A DNA stretch of 64,000 bases. Origin: Nymphaea colorata. Lineage: Eukaryota; Streptophyta; Magnoliopsida; Nymphaeales; Nymphaeaceae. The first letter of the stretch is position 1, and each line of letters begins with the position of its first letter. Both the position numbers and the translations under genes were made by a program. The stretch spans positions 16,215,934-16,279,933 of the forward strand of contig NC_045138.2 in the NCBI RefSeq assembly GCF_008831285.2, given 5' to 3'. Shown piece by piece: positions 10,662 through 20,899 of this stretch. Below the pieces are notes generated by a model that did no database searches, was not told the origin of the DNA, and worked only from the letters and a program-made list of their open reading frames with translations.

Positions 10662-11716
10662 CCCCACTTCCTTCTCCTCCCCCTCTCTCATCATCTGCTC
10701 AGTTGTCATCTTCTCCAGGATCACGGTGCTCAATCCAATCCCAGTCAAGCCTCCCACACTGTTCCTACCCCTCATCAATACCATACCATCTTCTTTTCTC
10801 CTCTTCTCGTCTTTCACAATGGCCTCCACCCCGCCAAGCAGAGCCTCTTCCCTGCAGATGCTCGTGTTAACTGCAACCGTCGTCTCATTTTCCTTCCTTC
10901 CTGCTTTAAAAATCTCAACCCACTGCTGCTCAAGAGTTATTTTGTAATACATACTTGCTTTCATCTGATCCTTGACATTTGCCAGATCCCCACCGATTTC
11001 TTCAATGAACACGAACGGGCAGTACCATTCTCCCACTGTCACGATATTGGATCCCTTCTGCGATACCTGGAAGTCGAAATCCGGCAGTCTTAATCTGAGA
11101 GAGGCGTTCAAGCCATCAGATTCCATTAACTTCAGGTCGCCCGGCAGCGCAGATGCAGATACTCTCCATCCTTTTCGGCGTAAAAACTCAGGTGGGAAGC
11201 CATTAGGTGCAACAGATTCGGTTGCGAATCCACGACGGCGGCTGATTATCTTCATCTGCTGGTAGACGTTGTTGGGGTTGAGGCGCGTGGGCTTCACGTC
11301 TTCCACGCATTTGCAGAAGCAGCATGTGCTCATGTTCTCTTCCGTGGAACATGCGTAGACCAACCTGCAAAAGAGGGCATGTTCATGTAACCAATTTGAA
11401 TTTTCTTACTAAATTTTCTGAATGGTTTCACTTGCATAGGCATAGACTACTCTAGTTTCAGACTCTAAGCACGAAAAAGGAAATGTTTACAATTAGTAAC
11501 ATAGCTATTGCACATCGAAAGAAAAGGAAGAAAGCATTGTCATCGTAGTAAATTTTCGTCTCTCCCGTGCTCTGGGCATATTTCACAGCCAGCAGCTTGT
11601 CCTGAGGGAAGGGCAGAGCAATATGAGACGGCGTCCGCCATGGCGTACAGGTATATGTGCATCAAAGTAGGGTTGGTGGCCGTCTTAATCACGTTGCCTC
11701 CGTTGACAAAAATTTA
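10611..11716 (-). pseudogene. DUF1262 pseudogene A2 (copy of A1, truncated at both ends)
   Basis: Exon 2 (11364 down to about 10650) is almost identical to A1 exon 2 and still open. It breaks at the duplication junction after residues equivalent to EGVEKEV, losing the last 70 or so residues of the family including HPHQIRPKWE, then runs 14 foreign residues to a stop at 10611. Exon 1 survives only as about 80 bp (11533-11610). The A1-equivalent positions 3996-4192 (intron part, donor, end of exon 1) and 4281-4554 (start of exon 1 with the ATG, and upstream promoter) are missing. Each gap falls between short direct repeats present in A1. With no start codon, donor or proper C-terminus it cannot make a DUF1262 protein. 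The absence of other stops suggests recent loss. Confidence 0.85.
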
Positions 11717-12649
11717 GTTTTATGAGAAATGGTTGTCTGCTTTTTACAAAACCAAAAATGATTTAACGTTTCGATTTCTTTTACGAATAAAATTCCTGTG
11801 ATGAGTTCAAACATGACAATTGACAAGAGACAAACATGACAGCTTTCGAAACCAGGGTCGAATGACAGGGACACACAAAACCCATTTTTTAGTATAAATT
11901 CTTTCAAGTTTAAATATAAATGATCAACAGATTGAATATGAACCCAAGTCCAATATCTTGCATGAGATCTCACTCAATATTACATATAAATGTAAAAGCT
12001 TCTGCTAGTTGGATTCCGTTTTAAAGGCTAAGGTTTGAGTCGGACTCCAGATGTAGATCTAAATCCAAATGCATACAATCTCCTGAGTGGACTTGCTAGC
12101 GGTTAGCCTCTATTCAAAATAAGTTGCTGAGACGAATCAGAATCAGAATTGAACCTCAATTATTACAAAAAAATATTATATACAATTTTTTAAAAAACTT
12201 AAAAAGCAATAAAATAAAAAAAATTAAAAATATCATTTAAAAAGCTAATTGTGAAATGCAATAAACACTAGGCATGGCAGAGTGGAATCAGTGGCAATAA
12301 TTAGATCTAAATAGGCCAATGCAGGCCCATTTTCATACAGTAATGGAGCTACAAAATGATTGGTGTGGGCTACTACCACATCAGCCTTTAAAAGCTTTTA
12401 TTGTAACTACATTCGACCTGGGTCAATCTTCTTATTGAAACTTCACTTTCACATTTATATACAGGAACCCCTTAAAAAATTCGTACTATATAACTAGTAA
12501 TCATTCACCAAAATTTTCTGTCTTCACTACTAGTGATATTTACTCACTTCTCATTTAATTTTTCCTTTCCGCTTTTTCATTTTTTTCATGTTCACTGAAC
12601 ATTCAGAGGATTTAAAAGGGGACATGAAACACCAGTTCTAAAATTAAAC
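11717..12649. other. intergenic between A2 pseudogene and B2
   Basis: Diverged and shortened counterpart of 4640-6245. No coding region is visible. The stretch 12030-12260 is AT-rich with A runs. Confidence 0.6.
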
Positions 12650-12655
12650 TTTATT
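12650..12655 (-). promoter_or_regulatory. poly(A) signal AATAAA for DUF1262 gene B2
   Basis: AATAAAG on the minus strand, 247 nt past the B2 stop, matching B1. Confidence 0.55.
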
Positions 12656-12901
12656 TAACTCATTTCCCATATACACATACATAGAACAGCTTACATGAGG
12701 AGACATACATACCAATACATGCTTTTCCTATCAATACCACAAGCTTGGTTGCAAGTGATTGGCTGAAAGCACATCAGGAACTATGCTTCTAAGGTTTTTC
12801 AATTTTCAAACTAAGTTTACAACAAAGCATCATTTTAAATAAGACCTAGAACTTAAGCAACTCCATGGACATATGTCACCATTGGTGACAGCCACAAACA
12901 G

Positions 12902-14532
12902 TCACTCCCATTTGGGATTAATTTGATGGGGATGCCTATAACTGCAAGTGAACACCACACTGCCATCTGCCCGCTTCAACACATACTTCTCCAAAAGAAT
13001 ATAGCATCTGAACTCATTCCACTGGTCACTGTTCTCACAATCGAACTCTCTCACCTCCCTCACCTCCTTCGCCTCCTCTCCTTCTCTCAGTCCCTGCTCG
13101 TTTCTCATCTTCTCCAGGATCACTGCGCTCAATCCAATTCCACTCAAGCCTCCCACACTCTTGTTGCTTCTCATCCACACCATACCATCTTCTTCTTTCC
13201 TCCCTTCATCCACCATGGCCTCCACCCCACCAAGCAAAGCTTCTTCCCTCCGGAATTTCGTATTAACCGTCATCCTCGTCTCGCTTCCCTTCCTCTCTGC
13301 CGCAAAGATCTCAACCCATTGCTGTTCAAGGCTCATCTTGTAAAACAAACTCGCTTTCATTTGATCCTCCACATTTGTCAGCTCCCCACCAATTTCTCGT
13401 ATGAACACGAACGGGCAGTACCATTCTCCCACGGTGGCGATGCTGGAGCCCTTCCGTGATACCGGGAAGTTGAAATCGGGCAGCCTTGATCTGAGATGGG
13501 TGTTCATGCCATTCGCTTCGGTTAACTTCAGGTTTCCCGGCAGGTTTGAAGCAAGAGCTTCCCAGCCGCGTCTGCGCAAGCACTCTGGGGGGAAGCCGTC
13601 GGGGGCGAGGGAAGAAGCGGTGAATTGACAACGGTGGCGGTCGATTATCTTCATCTGCTGGTAGACATTGCTGGGGTTGAATAGCTTGGGCTTCACATCC
13701 CTTATGCATCTGCAGAAGCAACAGGGTCTCATGTTCTCTTCCGTGGAGCATGTGTGGACTAACCTGCACAGGGAAAGCTTGCTCAAGGAATCAATTTTGG
13801 GAAAATTTTACGAATTTTTTTATGCCATTAACGGCTGCATGAGCAAACCTGGCCTCTCTGAATTAAGTTCTAGTGATGATGAAGAAACGCATTAACGTGA
13901 TCCCTTACTAGCACCATCGTGCCGTTTCATTTTCGAAAAGGACTCGGTGAATCGGCAGAAAGAAATGTCAGACTAGAACCAAAAGAAGCAAAAAGATGAG
14001 AAAATTAAAATTGCTTAATCATGGTCACAGAGTCCTTAAACTTCATGTGAAGTTATTTAATCGCGCCCTCAGAGCAAGAGGCAGACAGTAATACGGTTGA
14101 TAATTGATAAAGCATATTAAGTCAATCAAGAGAAACGAAGAACAGGAGGAAGCAACAACGAAAATAAGAGGTAACCGGTAGAGGAGAATACCCTTTTCCT
14201 TTGCCATCTGCTTTTACGACATAATAGAGGTCGGATGACAAGGGCTGTCCCAGAACCGGGAAGAAGAAGGTCTTGTCAAGGTGAACAGCGGCCGTCTGTC
14301 CCAGACTCTCCACATATTGCAGGGTTAGAATCCTGTCTTGAGGGAAGGGCAGAGCCCTGCACCTGGTGTCCTTGCACAGCCCGAAGCAATAAGTTTTGGT
14401 GGCCTTCTCCTCTTCCTCATCTTCCTGGTCTTGGTGGACAACAAGGTAGCCTGAATTAGGGCCCTCCGCAGGTGGCAGGCACAGAGCTGAAGGGTCTCTT
14501 TTGAAAAGAGAAAGGGACCTTGTGATGTACAT
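12902..14532 (-). CDS. DUF1262 family protein, paralogue B2
   Basis: Two exons, 14532-14192 and 13763-12902, encode 400 residues, the same length and structure as B1, to which it is nearly identical. It begins MYITRSLSLFKRDPSALCL and ends HPHQINPKWE. All family blocks are present (EGPNSGYLVV, PVLGQPLSSDLYYVV, APDGFPPECLRRRGW, VGEWYCPFVFIREI). One odd change is that the exon 1 cysteine pair CCFGLC of A1 and B1 is YCFGLC here. There are no stops or frameshifts, so it is presumed functional, unlike its neighbour A2. A TATAAATA box lies at 14585-14592, about 53 bp upstream. Function is unknown. Confidence 0.88.
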
Positions 14533-14584
14533 GATGTTCTCAGTACATGCCACCCCCCATGGAAGTCGAACAACTTCCTGCTAA

Positions 14585-14592
14585 TATTTATA
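14585..14592 (-). promoter_or_regulatory. TATA box of DUF1262 gene B2
   Basis: TATAAATA on the minus strand, in a promoter block homologous to that of B1 but with about 13 extra bases between the box and the ATG. Confidence 0.6.
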
Positions 14593-14639
14593 GAGTGAGA
14601 GAGAGTCTTCCTCTTCCTCACCAAGCAAGCGTGGCTGCG

Positions 14640-15707
14640 GAGGTTCTTGCTTTTGACAATTCCTGGGCAGGAAGGCAGCCATGAAATTCATGCCAGAGCA
14701 TAGAACTGGTCCAGTCAAAGAGTTGCCGGGATGGGAACTTCGTGGCATTTTACTTTATATGCTTTCTTTTCTTCGAAGTGAATTGGTTGGCGTACGCTAA
14801 ACTATATCCGTTTTTTTAGATATTCATATAGTAGGATTTGCATTTGAATTTGAATAAGAACCAAAAAAAAGTTATGTCTGAATGGAAAATCTGATTTTCA
14901 ATTTGAACTTTTACATTATATCCGAATTCAAAATTTTCGATTCTCAAAACATTGGATATAGGATATATATTTAAAACTAAATCAGATCCACATCTAAATC
15001 CAAATTCATTTACTTATGTGCATTTGAATCTGAATCTCAATAGATGTCATTTCTTAAATCCAGAATCAATCAAATTTCTTTGATTTTTGCAGGATGTTTA
15101 GATTGAATATTGGATTCGAATTGAATATATTGATGCATCTACCTAAAATACATTTTTTGTCATCCAAACACAAACCACGTTTTAAAAAGTAAAAACCTAG
15201 TTTTCGGCAGGTCATTCAAACACAACGACCAGGTTTCAAAACTCATTAAAAAAATTGATTTTCGTCAAACCAGGTTTCTGTCAAAAGGAATTAAAGTTCA
15301 CTGTGTTAAAATGCGTTAGACTTTATGGGTCAAAATATTAAAGGGTTGGTCAACTGTCGACATAATAAAAATTGAAAAATAAATATCTCTTCAAAATATA
15401 TCGTTTTGACAGAAATTTAGCAAGAAGGCAATAGAACATATCTATAAAATTGTTGTCCCGAAGGCAATATTCTATTGCTATACTGACGTGATTAAGAAGC
15501 TGTGTTCATGATTATTATACTAAGCATGAACCGGCTCTACTGACAAAAGAAATTACATATTGACACAAGTTTTTGTATGAAATATATTTGAATGTGTAAT
15601 TTTATGAGAACGAAGGAATTAGATCATGAACAAGCTATTCTGGATCCCAAACAAGCAATTCGCCACCAAAAATTAATAATATTGATGTCATTTAGAGTTG
15701 TACAAGC
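14640..15707. other. intergenic right arm of duplicated unit 2
   Basis: Matches parts of 8460-10577 in the same order with deletions. No gene is seen. The right boundary of the duplication is at about 15707, after tacaagc; beyond it the sequence is single copy in this window. Confidence 0.6.
14808..15135. repeat. dispersed AT-rich repeat, copy 2
   Basis: The counterpart of 8500-8830 produced by the tandem duplication; see also 47215-47610. Confidence 0.55.
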
Positions 15708-15711
15708 ACAA

Positions 15712-15950
15712 ATCTAGCTCGGGTCCTTGCAGGTAGAGTGGGGAATAACAAGAAAGCTTTGGCTCTCATGTATGCAGTACCACCACATCCTTGGACAGCA
15801 TCTTCAAGCTAGGCGGTGGCTGACCATACAGTTGTTTGGCCTGATGTTTCCATTCATGAGAACACCTGGACGCTCTATAAATGCTGAAATGGTGTTACAC
15901 ATGATCTAGGCAGATGCGTTCCAAGCGTCCCTTATTTGTATCACTGTGAA
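15712..15950 (+). pseudogene. possible degenerate coding fragment, family not recognised
   Basis: One plus-strand frame reads NLARVLAGRVGNNKKALALM, then YAVPPHPWTASSS, a stop, AVADHTVVWPDVSIHENTWT, LYKC and another stop. The composition looks protein-like but is broken by two in-frame stops. It starts at the right edge of the duplicated unit. The parent family is not recognised. It could be chance. Confidence 0.25.
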
Positions 15951-16532
15951 ACAAATGCCTTTTTATACTTTTACTTTTCCCATCTTGCCCACCATGAAAA
16001 AACTTTGAGAGGCATAGCATAGCTGATGGGCTTTAAAGACGTGCAGATAAGAAGTCCATAGTATGGTTTCCAACGATGTTATTCATATGAATTGTAAACA
16101 GCTGCACGAGCAATACTCAAGTACAAAAGTGTATAGTAGAACCACTAGTATCATGAAGCAGCCTACACAGAAAGAAGGGGAGTGGCTTTCATCTCTCGCA
16201 TACCACACGTCTCATTTTGAGCAATATATGCTTAGAACATTTTGCAGGTCTGATCTTGTTGGTTACTGAATTTGAATTTGGTAACTCTTATTTTTTAACA
16301 AAAATTATGAACAGAGTGATGGAAGCGAGTTAGAAGGATGGGTTGAGCAGTATCGCAGAGATTCTCTATATTTGACTTTGGGTTCTTTCCAAAGAACTTG
16401 CTGAAGGTTACTTTCACGTAGCAAAACAAAGCAATAATGTAAATAAATAGAAGCAAGGTCATTTCAAACAAGTTGTTCTTAATAATAAATTCTACAAATT
16501 TAATTGTGGAATACTTGTAACTCCGACTAATA
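15951..16532. other. 3' flank of the RRM gene
   Basis: No coding region is seen. The sequence is presumably 3' UTR and spacer of the minus-strand RRM gene. Confidence 0.5.
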
Positions 16533-19500
16533 TTAGAGAAGATCATCATACGCAATGATTTCTCGGCCTTTGTGAATGGAATTTGGATCCTTCCGAGAGG
16601 TGAGTTTATCATCTCCAAGCCTTCTGCTGGTTTTACCGTGTCTGCTGAGAGGCACTTCTGCCCGCAACAGCTTGGATGTTGATCCATCTTTTTGCATGGA
16701 TAAACCAACTCCCGCCCTCCACTGAGGAAGAGGATCGTTTGCCCAAGAAACATGCACCTGCAGAAAAAAGGATAAAATTTAGCACCAAGGAGATGCAAAA
16801 TACATGGGATACACACAAAAAGCCCTTGACAAAGAAGTTTTCCACAAAATGATGCTCGGTTTCATATAACAAATCAACTACTTCAGTAGCTCAAGAAATG
16901 CTGAAAGTGGACCACAAAAGGAATGAGATTGAGCACAAGTGGGAGCCTCACATTCCCTAAAAGATAAAATAACAGCAGCACGTAACTGTAATTTTCCCAT
17001 GCCTTTACTTCTCGCATAAACTATTCCTAAGGCACCATATGTCATTAATTATCCTCCTATAGCCAACTGCAAGTTTACAATCCTAGTATCGAAGTTTGAG
17101 TGCCACTAAAAGTAGGAACTCAATATAATCTTGCATATTAACTAATGCTAATCCAAACATTTCAATCAATTAAATATTCTTGAAATTTCTAGTTGAATAG
17201 CAACTCTGACATTTAGCGGTAGAAACCTGCGAAGCTATTCAACCTGCCTTATTGTAGCACGGGTTAGTATGTGGTATAATAAACTGAAGTTGAACATAGA
17301 GGAGCTACAACCACTCATACACAGCAAGGTATAAATAATCGTGAAAGTAGATTTTCACAGAAGCAACATTGACAGTGGCACACGCTTTGACTCTCATTCA
17401 TTCAAAAAATGCCATAAATACACCTTCGAACAATAGACCAGCACAGAAGGAACCATATTAACTTTTAGAGTATCAGAATTCCACACATTCATGTCAAACC
17501 TTTTGAGGATGTCATCTCGTGCTATTTGGTAAAGATAAAATCGTATCTCAAATCAAAATTCCAAAAAATGTAACCTAACATAAAAGGAAATAAGCAACTC
17601 TATTAACTTAAAGTATCAGGATTCCATGCGTTCATGACAAAACTTGTAAGGATGTCGTTCTCTTGTTGTGATACTTGGTAAAAAGAAGACCAGATCCCAA
17701 TATCAAAAATTCTAACAGCAATTGTTTCAGAAGACATTTAAAACAAATCCAAATGTCATGATCTGATGTCTTCATTATACAGTACACAATAAATCATTTA
17801 AACTTAGAGAAAAACACTTTTTAGAAAACAATGTTTCTAAACTAGAGAGAGAAAAAGGACTAATTTCAAGCCCAATAGCCTACATCAGATTTAGGGGAAG
17901 CCTTGGCTGGTCCACCTTTTTCTACCAAAAATTTCTAAAGCAGTTCATCGTACAATTAGTCTTTATTGTTTTGTGTATATGTGGGTGAATGTTATTTTAT
18001 GGCAGTTTATATATCTGATGAAGATCATGCTCCGTATGATGCAAATGTGTAATCAAAACTCCAACAGTTAAAGTGCAAGGGAAAATTAGATATTTAGATG
18101 AATACACAATGCTGTGGGATCATGTACATACTCACTCATTTGCCAAAGCTACGTCCACTTTCCAACAGCATAAGAATTTAGGAGCAATCCAATGCTGAAG
18201 TTGGAAACCCCCTATTTGCAACAGAAATGTTGTCCTACTTCCACGCCGGATATCTCGTATAACCCCTTTAGTGTGTTGATGGAACATGGTAGAACATTCA
18301 TATTACCCCTTGACAGAAATAGAGCTTAAGAAGGACATATTTTGATTCAACCATTTATACTAATTTAACTTAACCATATATTTCAGATATTAATTAATGA
18401 ATTAATCACGTAATATATCCCCGACAATGAAAATCTCCACAAGGTATACAAAATTTCCTTGTTGAGACAAATATCATAGTCAAAGAAAGCAATATATACA
18501 TCCAGGTTTACTTTATGTTCAGATTTACTATATGGCTTTTCCCGTGATTATGGATTACATTAAAGGGATATTCGGCCTACATTTCTGGTCATATAAGTCC
18601 ATCAGATCGTGATATTACCTTAGTTGTCAAAATCTCGCCTAGTTGGTTGACTAGTCCGGACTCTGGCTAGTCAGTTGAGTCGGTTATCAACCAGCTTGTG
18701 TGTCAAACCAGCATCTACATGGTCAGACCCAATTAGTCAGTCTACCTAGTAGATGTTCAGATGACTAATTCGTGATCTATAAACATAAGTGTGCATTCTT
18801 TGTATAGATATATATGTTTTCATACTGATTTTCATATAAATATATGTACTTTTCCATCGATTTATAGTCAATTGAATTCGACTTAGTAATCCCCATTTAT
18901 CTTGGCTAGTTCCAGTTAGTCTTTATAAGGTCTTAAATGACTCGTATCTGGATTCCAATTTTGACAACTTGGGATATTATAAAAATGTATAATATACACA
19001 AAACTAGACATTTTAATTATCATTTGCTTAACATGGGTATGATTCCTAATATAAGTTGTGAATGAGTTAGGCTTCAACAGAACTATAAAGCTTTTAGATT
19101 TAAACAAGTATGAAGACTATGGCATAATAGTACCCAATAATAATGCATATCATAGTCATGTCCCAGTTAATAGATATAACGAGGTGAATTTCAGAACACA
19201 AGACAGGTTTGCAATAGTTTTCTCATTGATCAATTGCCCGTAGAATGCAATTTAATTCCAACAGTAAGCTACCAATAATGGCCGATAAAAACTATATACC
19301 TAAACAAGATCATGCTTCCAATCAAATAAAACACTGCAAACTTAAACCAACTGGTATGGGTAGCATAGATATCAAATCTGTGATCTTTATGCTATGAAAG
19401 AAAAATAACTATCAAGTATGTGGACAGAACTTATAACATTTCATCATGTGCATATTAGCAATGCATAAATCACTACGTATCACTAACAGCCAACAGGAGT

Positions 19501-20840
19501 TCTGCAATCTGTAGTACTGAGTTTAAGACTTTCAAGATTAAGGTCAAGCTCTACCCAGGGCACAACTCTTGTGATAATCTGGCAGGGATCTACTGATCCC
19601 CATCATGCCAATGCAGAAAGTGTGTCGCTGTCATGCTATGAAAAATAGAAGCATGGTTACATCCAATTGAAACAAGGTGATTATCTAGTTACCGCTCATT
19701 TGCATACGGATTCTGATCATTAGGCAATCATGATGCTTCAGGGTCACATATGTTACGGAAGGTTTTCAAATCGATCCATTAGATGAATGTCTACAAAAAG
19801 AATGACGGGTATAGGAATTCCAAGATGCTCTAGGTTCAAAGCTTACATCTTAGGACAACTAGATAGAGGACGACTAATATCCAGGTCATCCAAATACTAA
19901 AACTTGCATAGATATATGAGTGCTCAGTTGCATATCTACCAGTCCCGCATGAAAATCTTGAACCTCAATTACTGTCAAGCGATCAGTTTCTAATACAAAA
20001 TAGCACTCAGCCTTTCAGAATAACTGTGGACCTCAAAGGACTCACTCATTACTAAGTGAATGAACTAATTACCCACCGTGGCATCCAAGGCTGGTGAATA
20101 ATAATATATAAAAGCTGTAATAGATGCACGCAACGAAAAAAAGTTTGGCGAAGTTAAACTAGAACTACTGAAATTGAACCAGAATTACCATATGAGTTCT
20201 GTTACAGCCAAAGTAAGAAGAGTTTATCAGCCGAACCCAAGCAGTAAATAGAACGTCACAAAGTTTTAAAACTATAAGCTCACAAACAAGAATCTTCGAT
20301 GCTCAATCACCGCAACCAACTGAACCCTGTAAGTGGCACACCCAGAGGGATTTGATGAATCAACACCAAATGCAGAAAATACTAAAAAGAGAGCAAGAAT
20401 TCGACAGCATATTGAGGAACAGTATGGCAACAAGCAAGTGAAATTAGAGGGGTACCCACTTGTTTGTTCCCTATCGAGATTGGGTAAAGTGGGTTTCTGG
20501 AAGTCATGATCGCCAGCTCCGCCGAGTCACGCAACCGGAAAGTTATATAACCAAACCCAAGATTCTGCTCGATCTTTACTCTTGAGACACTTCCGAACAT
20601 CTCGAACCGAGTTTTCAGCTCGAGAACAGTGCATCCCGCGGGAAGGTCGCTAACAATCAAAACTGCACTGTCTCTGCCGGAGGTGGAAGCGGTGTTTGGC
20701 AGCTGAGCCTTCTTGTCGTCGTCTTCACCTCTTCCCGCCGCTTCCCACCGCGGCGCTTTCTGGGGTCTCCTTGGTTTGTTTGACCCACCAATATCGTTCT
20801 GCAGACTGCCTTCACCTCTCCACCTCTTCCTTCTGTTCAT
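16533..20840 (-). CDS. RRM-domain RNA-binding protein, At1g27050-like
   Basis: Two exons, 20840-20460 and 16757-16533, encode 201 residues. The join is phase 0, CAA|GTGGGT to TTCTGCAG|GTGCATG, and reads [18 protein letters not shown] basic, low-complexity N-terminus (residues 1-55) precedes one RRM at about 58-135, with RNP2-like LIVSDLP and RNP1-like LGFGYITF. The tail [18 protein letters not shown] ... [10 protein letters not shown] resembles the C-terminus of Arabidopsis At1g27050, from memory. RNA binding is expected from the fold; target and localisation are unknown. The intron is unusually long (3.7 kb) and contains a MITE-like element. No further in-frame exon was needed to complete the RRM, but a small internal exon cannot be excluded. 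The 5' leader directly abuts a poly-C tract. Confidence 0.75.
18623..18968. mobile_element. MITE-like element in the RRM gene intron
   Basis: GTTGTCAAAAT at 18623-18633 is perfectly inverted as ATTTTGACAAC at 18958-18968, bounding 346 bp without coding capacity. The interior is rich in CTAGT/ACTAG motifs. No target duplication is clear in the immediate flanks, so superfamily is undecided. Confidence 0.5.
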
Positions 20841-20848
20841 GGTCGTGT

Positions 20849-20893
20849 GGTGGGGGGGGGGGGGGGAGGGGGGGGGGGGGAGAGAGAGAGAGA
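20849..20893. repeat. poly-G / GA tract next to the RRM gene start
   Basis: Two G runs of more than ten bases split by one A, then an (AG)n tract, on the plus strand. On the minus (sense) strand this is a CT-rich then C-rich tract ending about 10 bases before the ATG at 20840, so it probably lies in the 5' UTR. The plus strand fits G-quadruplex formation; length may vary or be misassembled. Confidence 0.8.
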
Positions 20894-20899
20894 AGGAAC

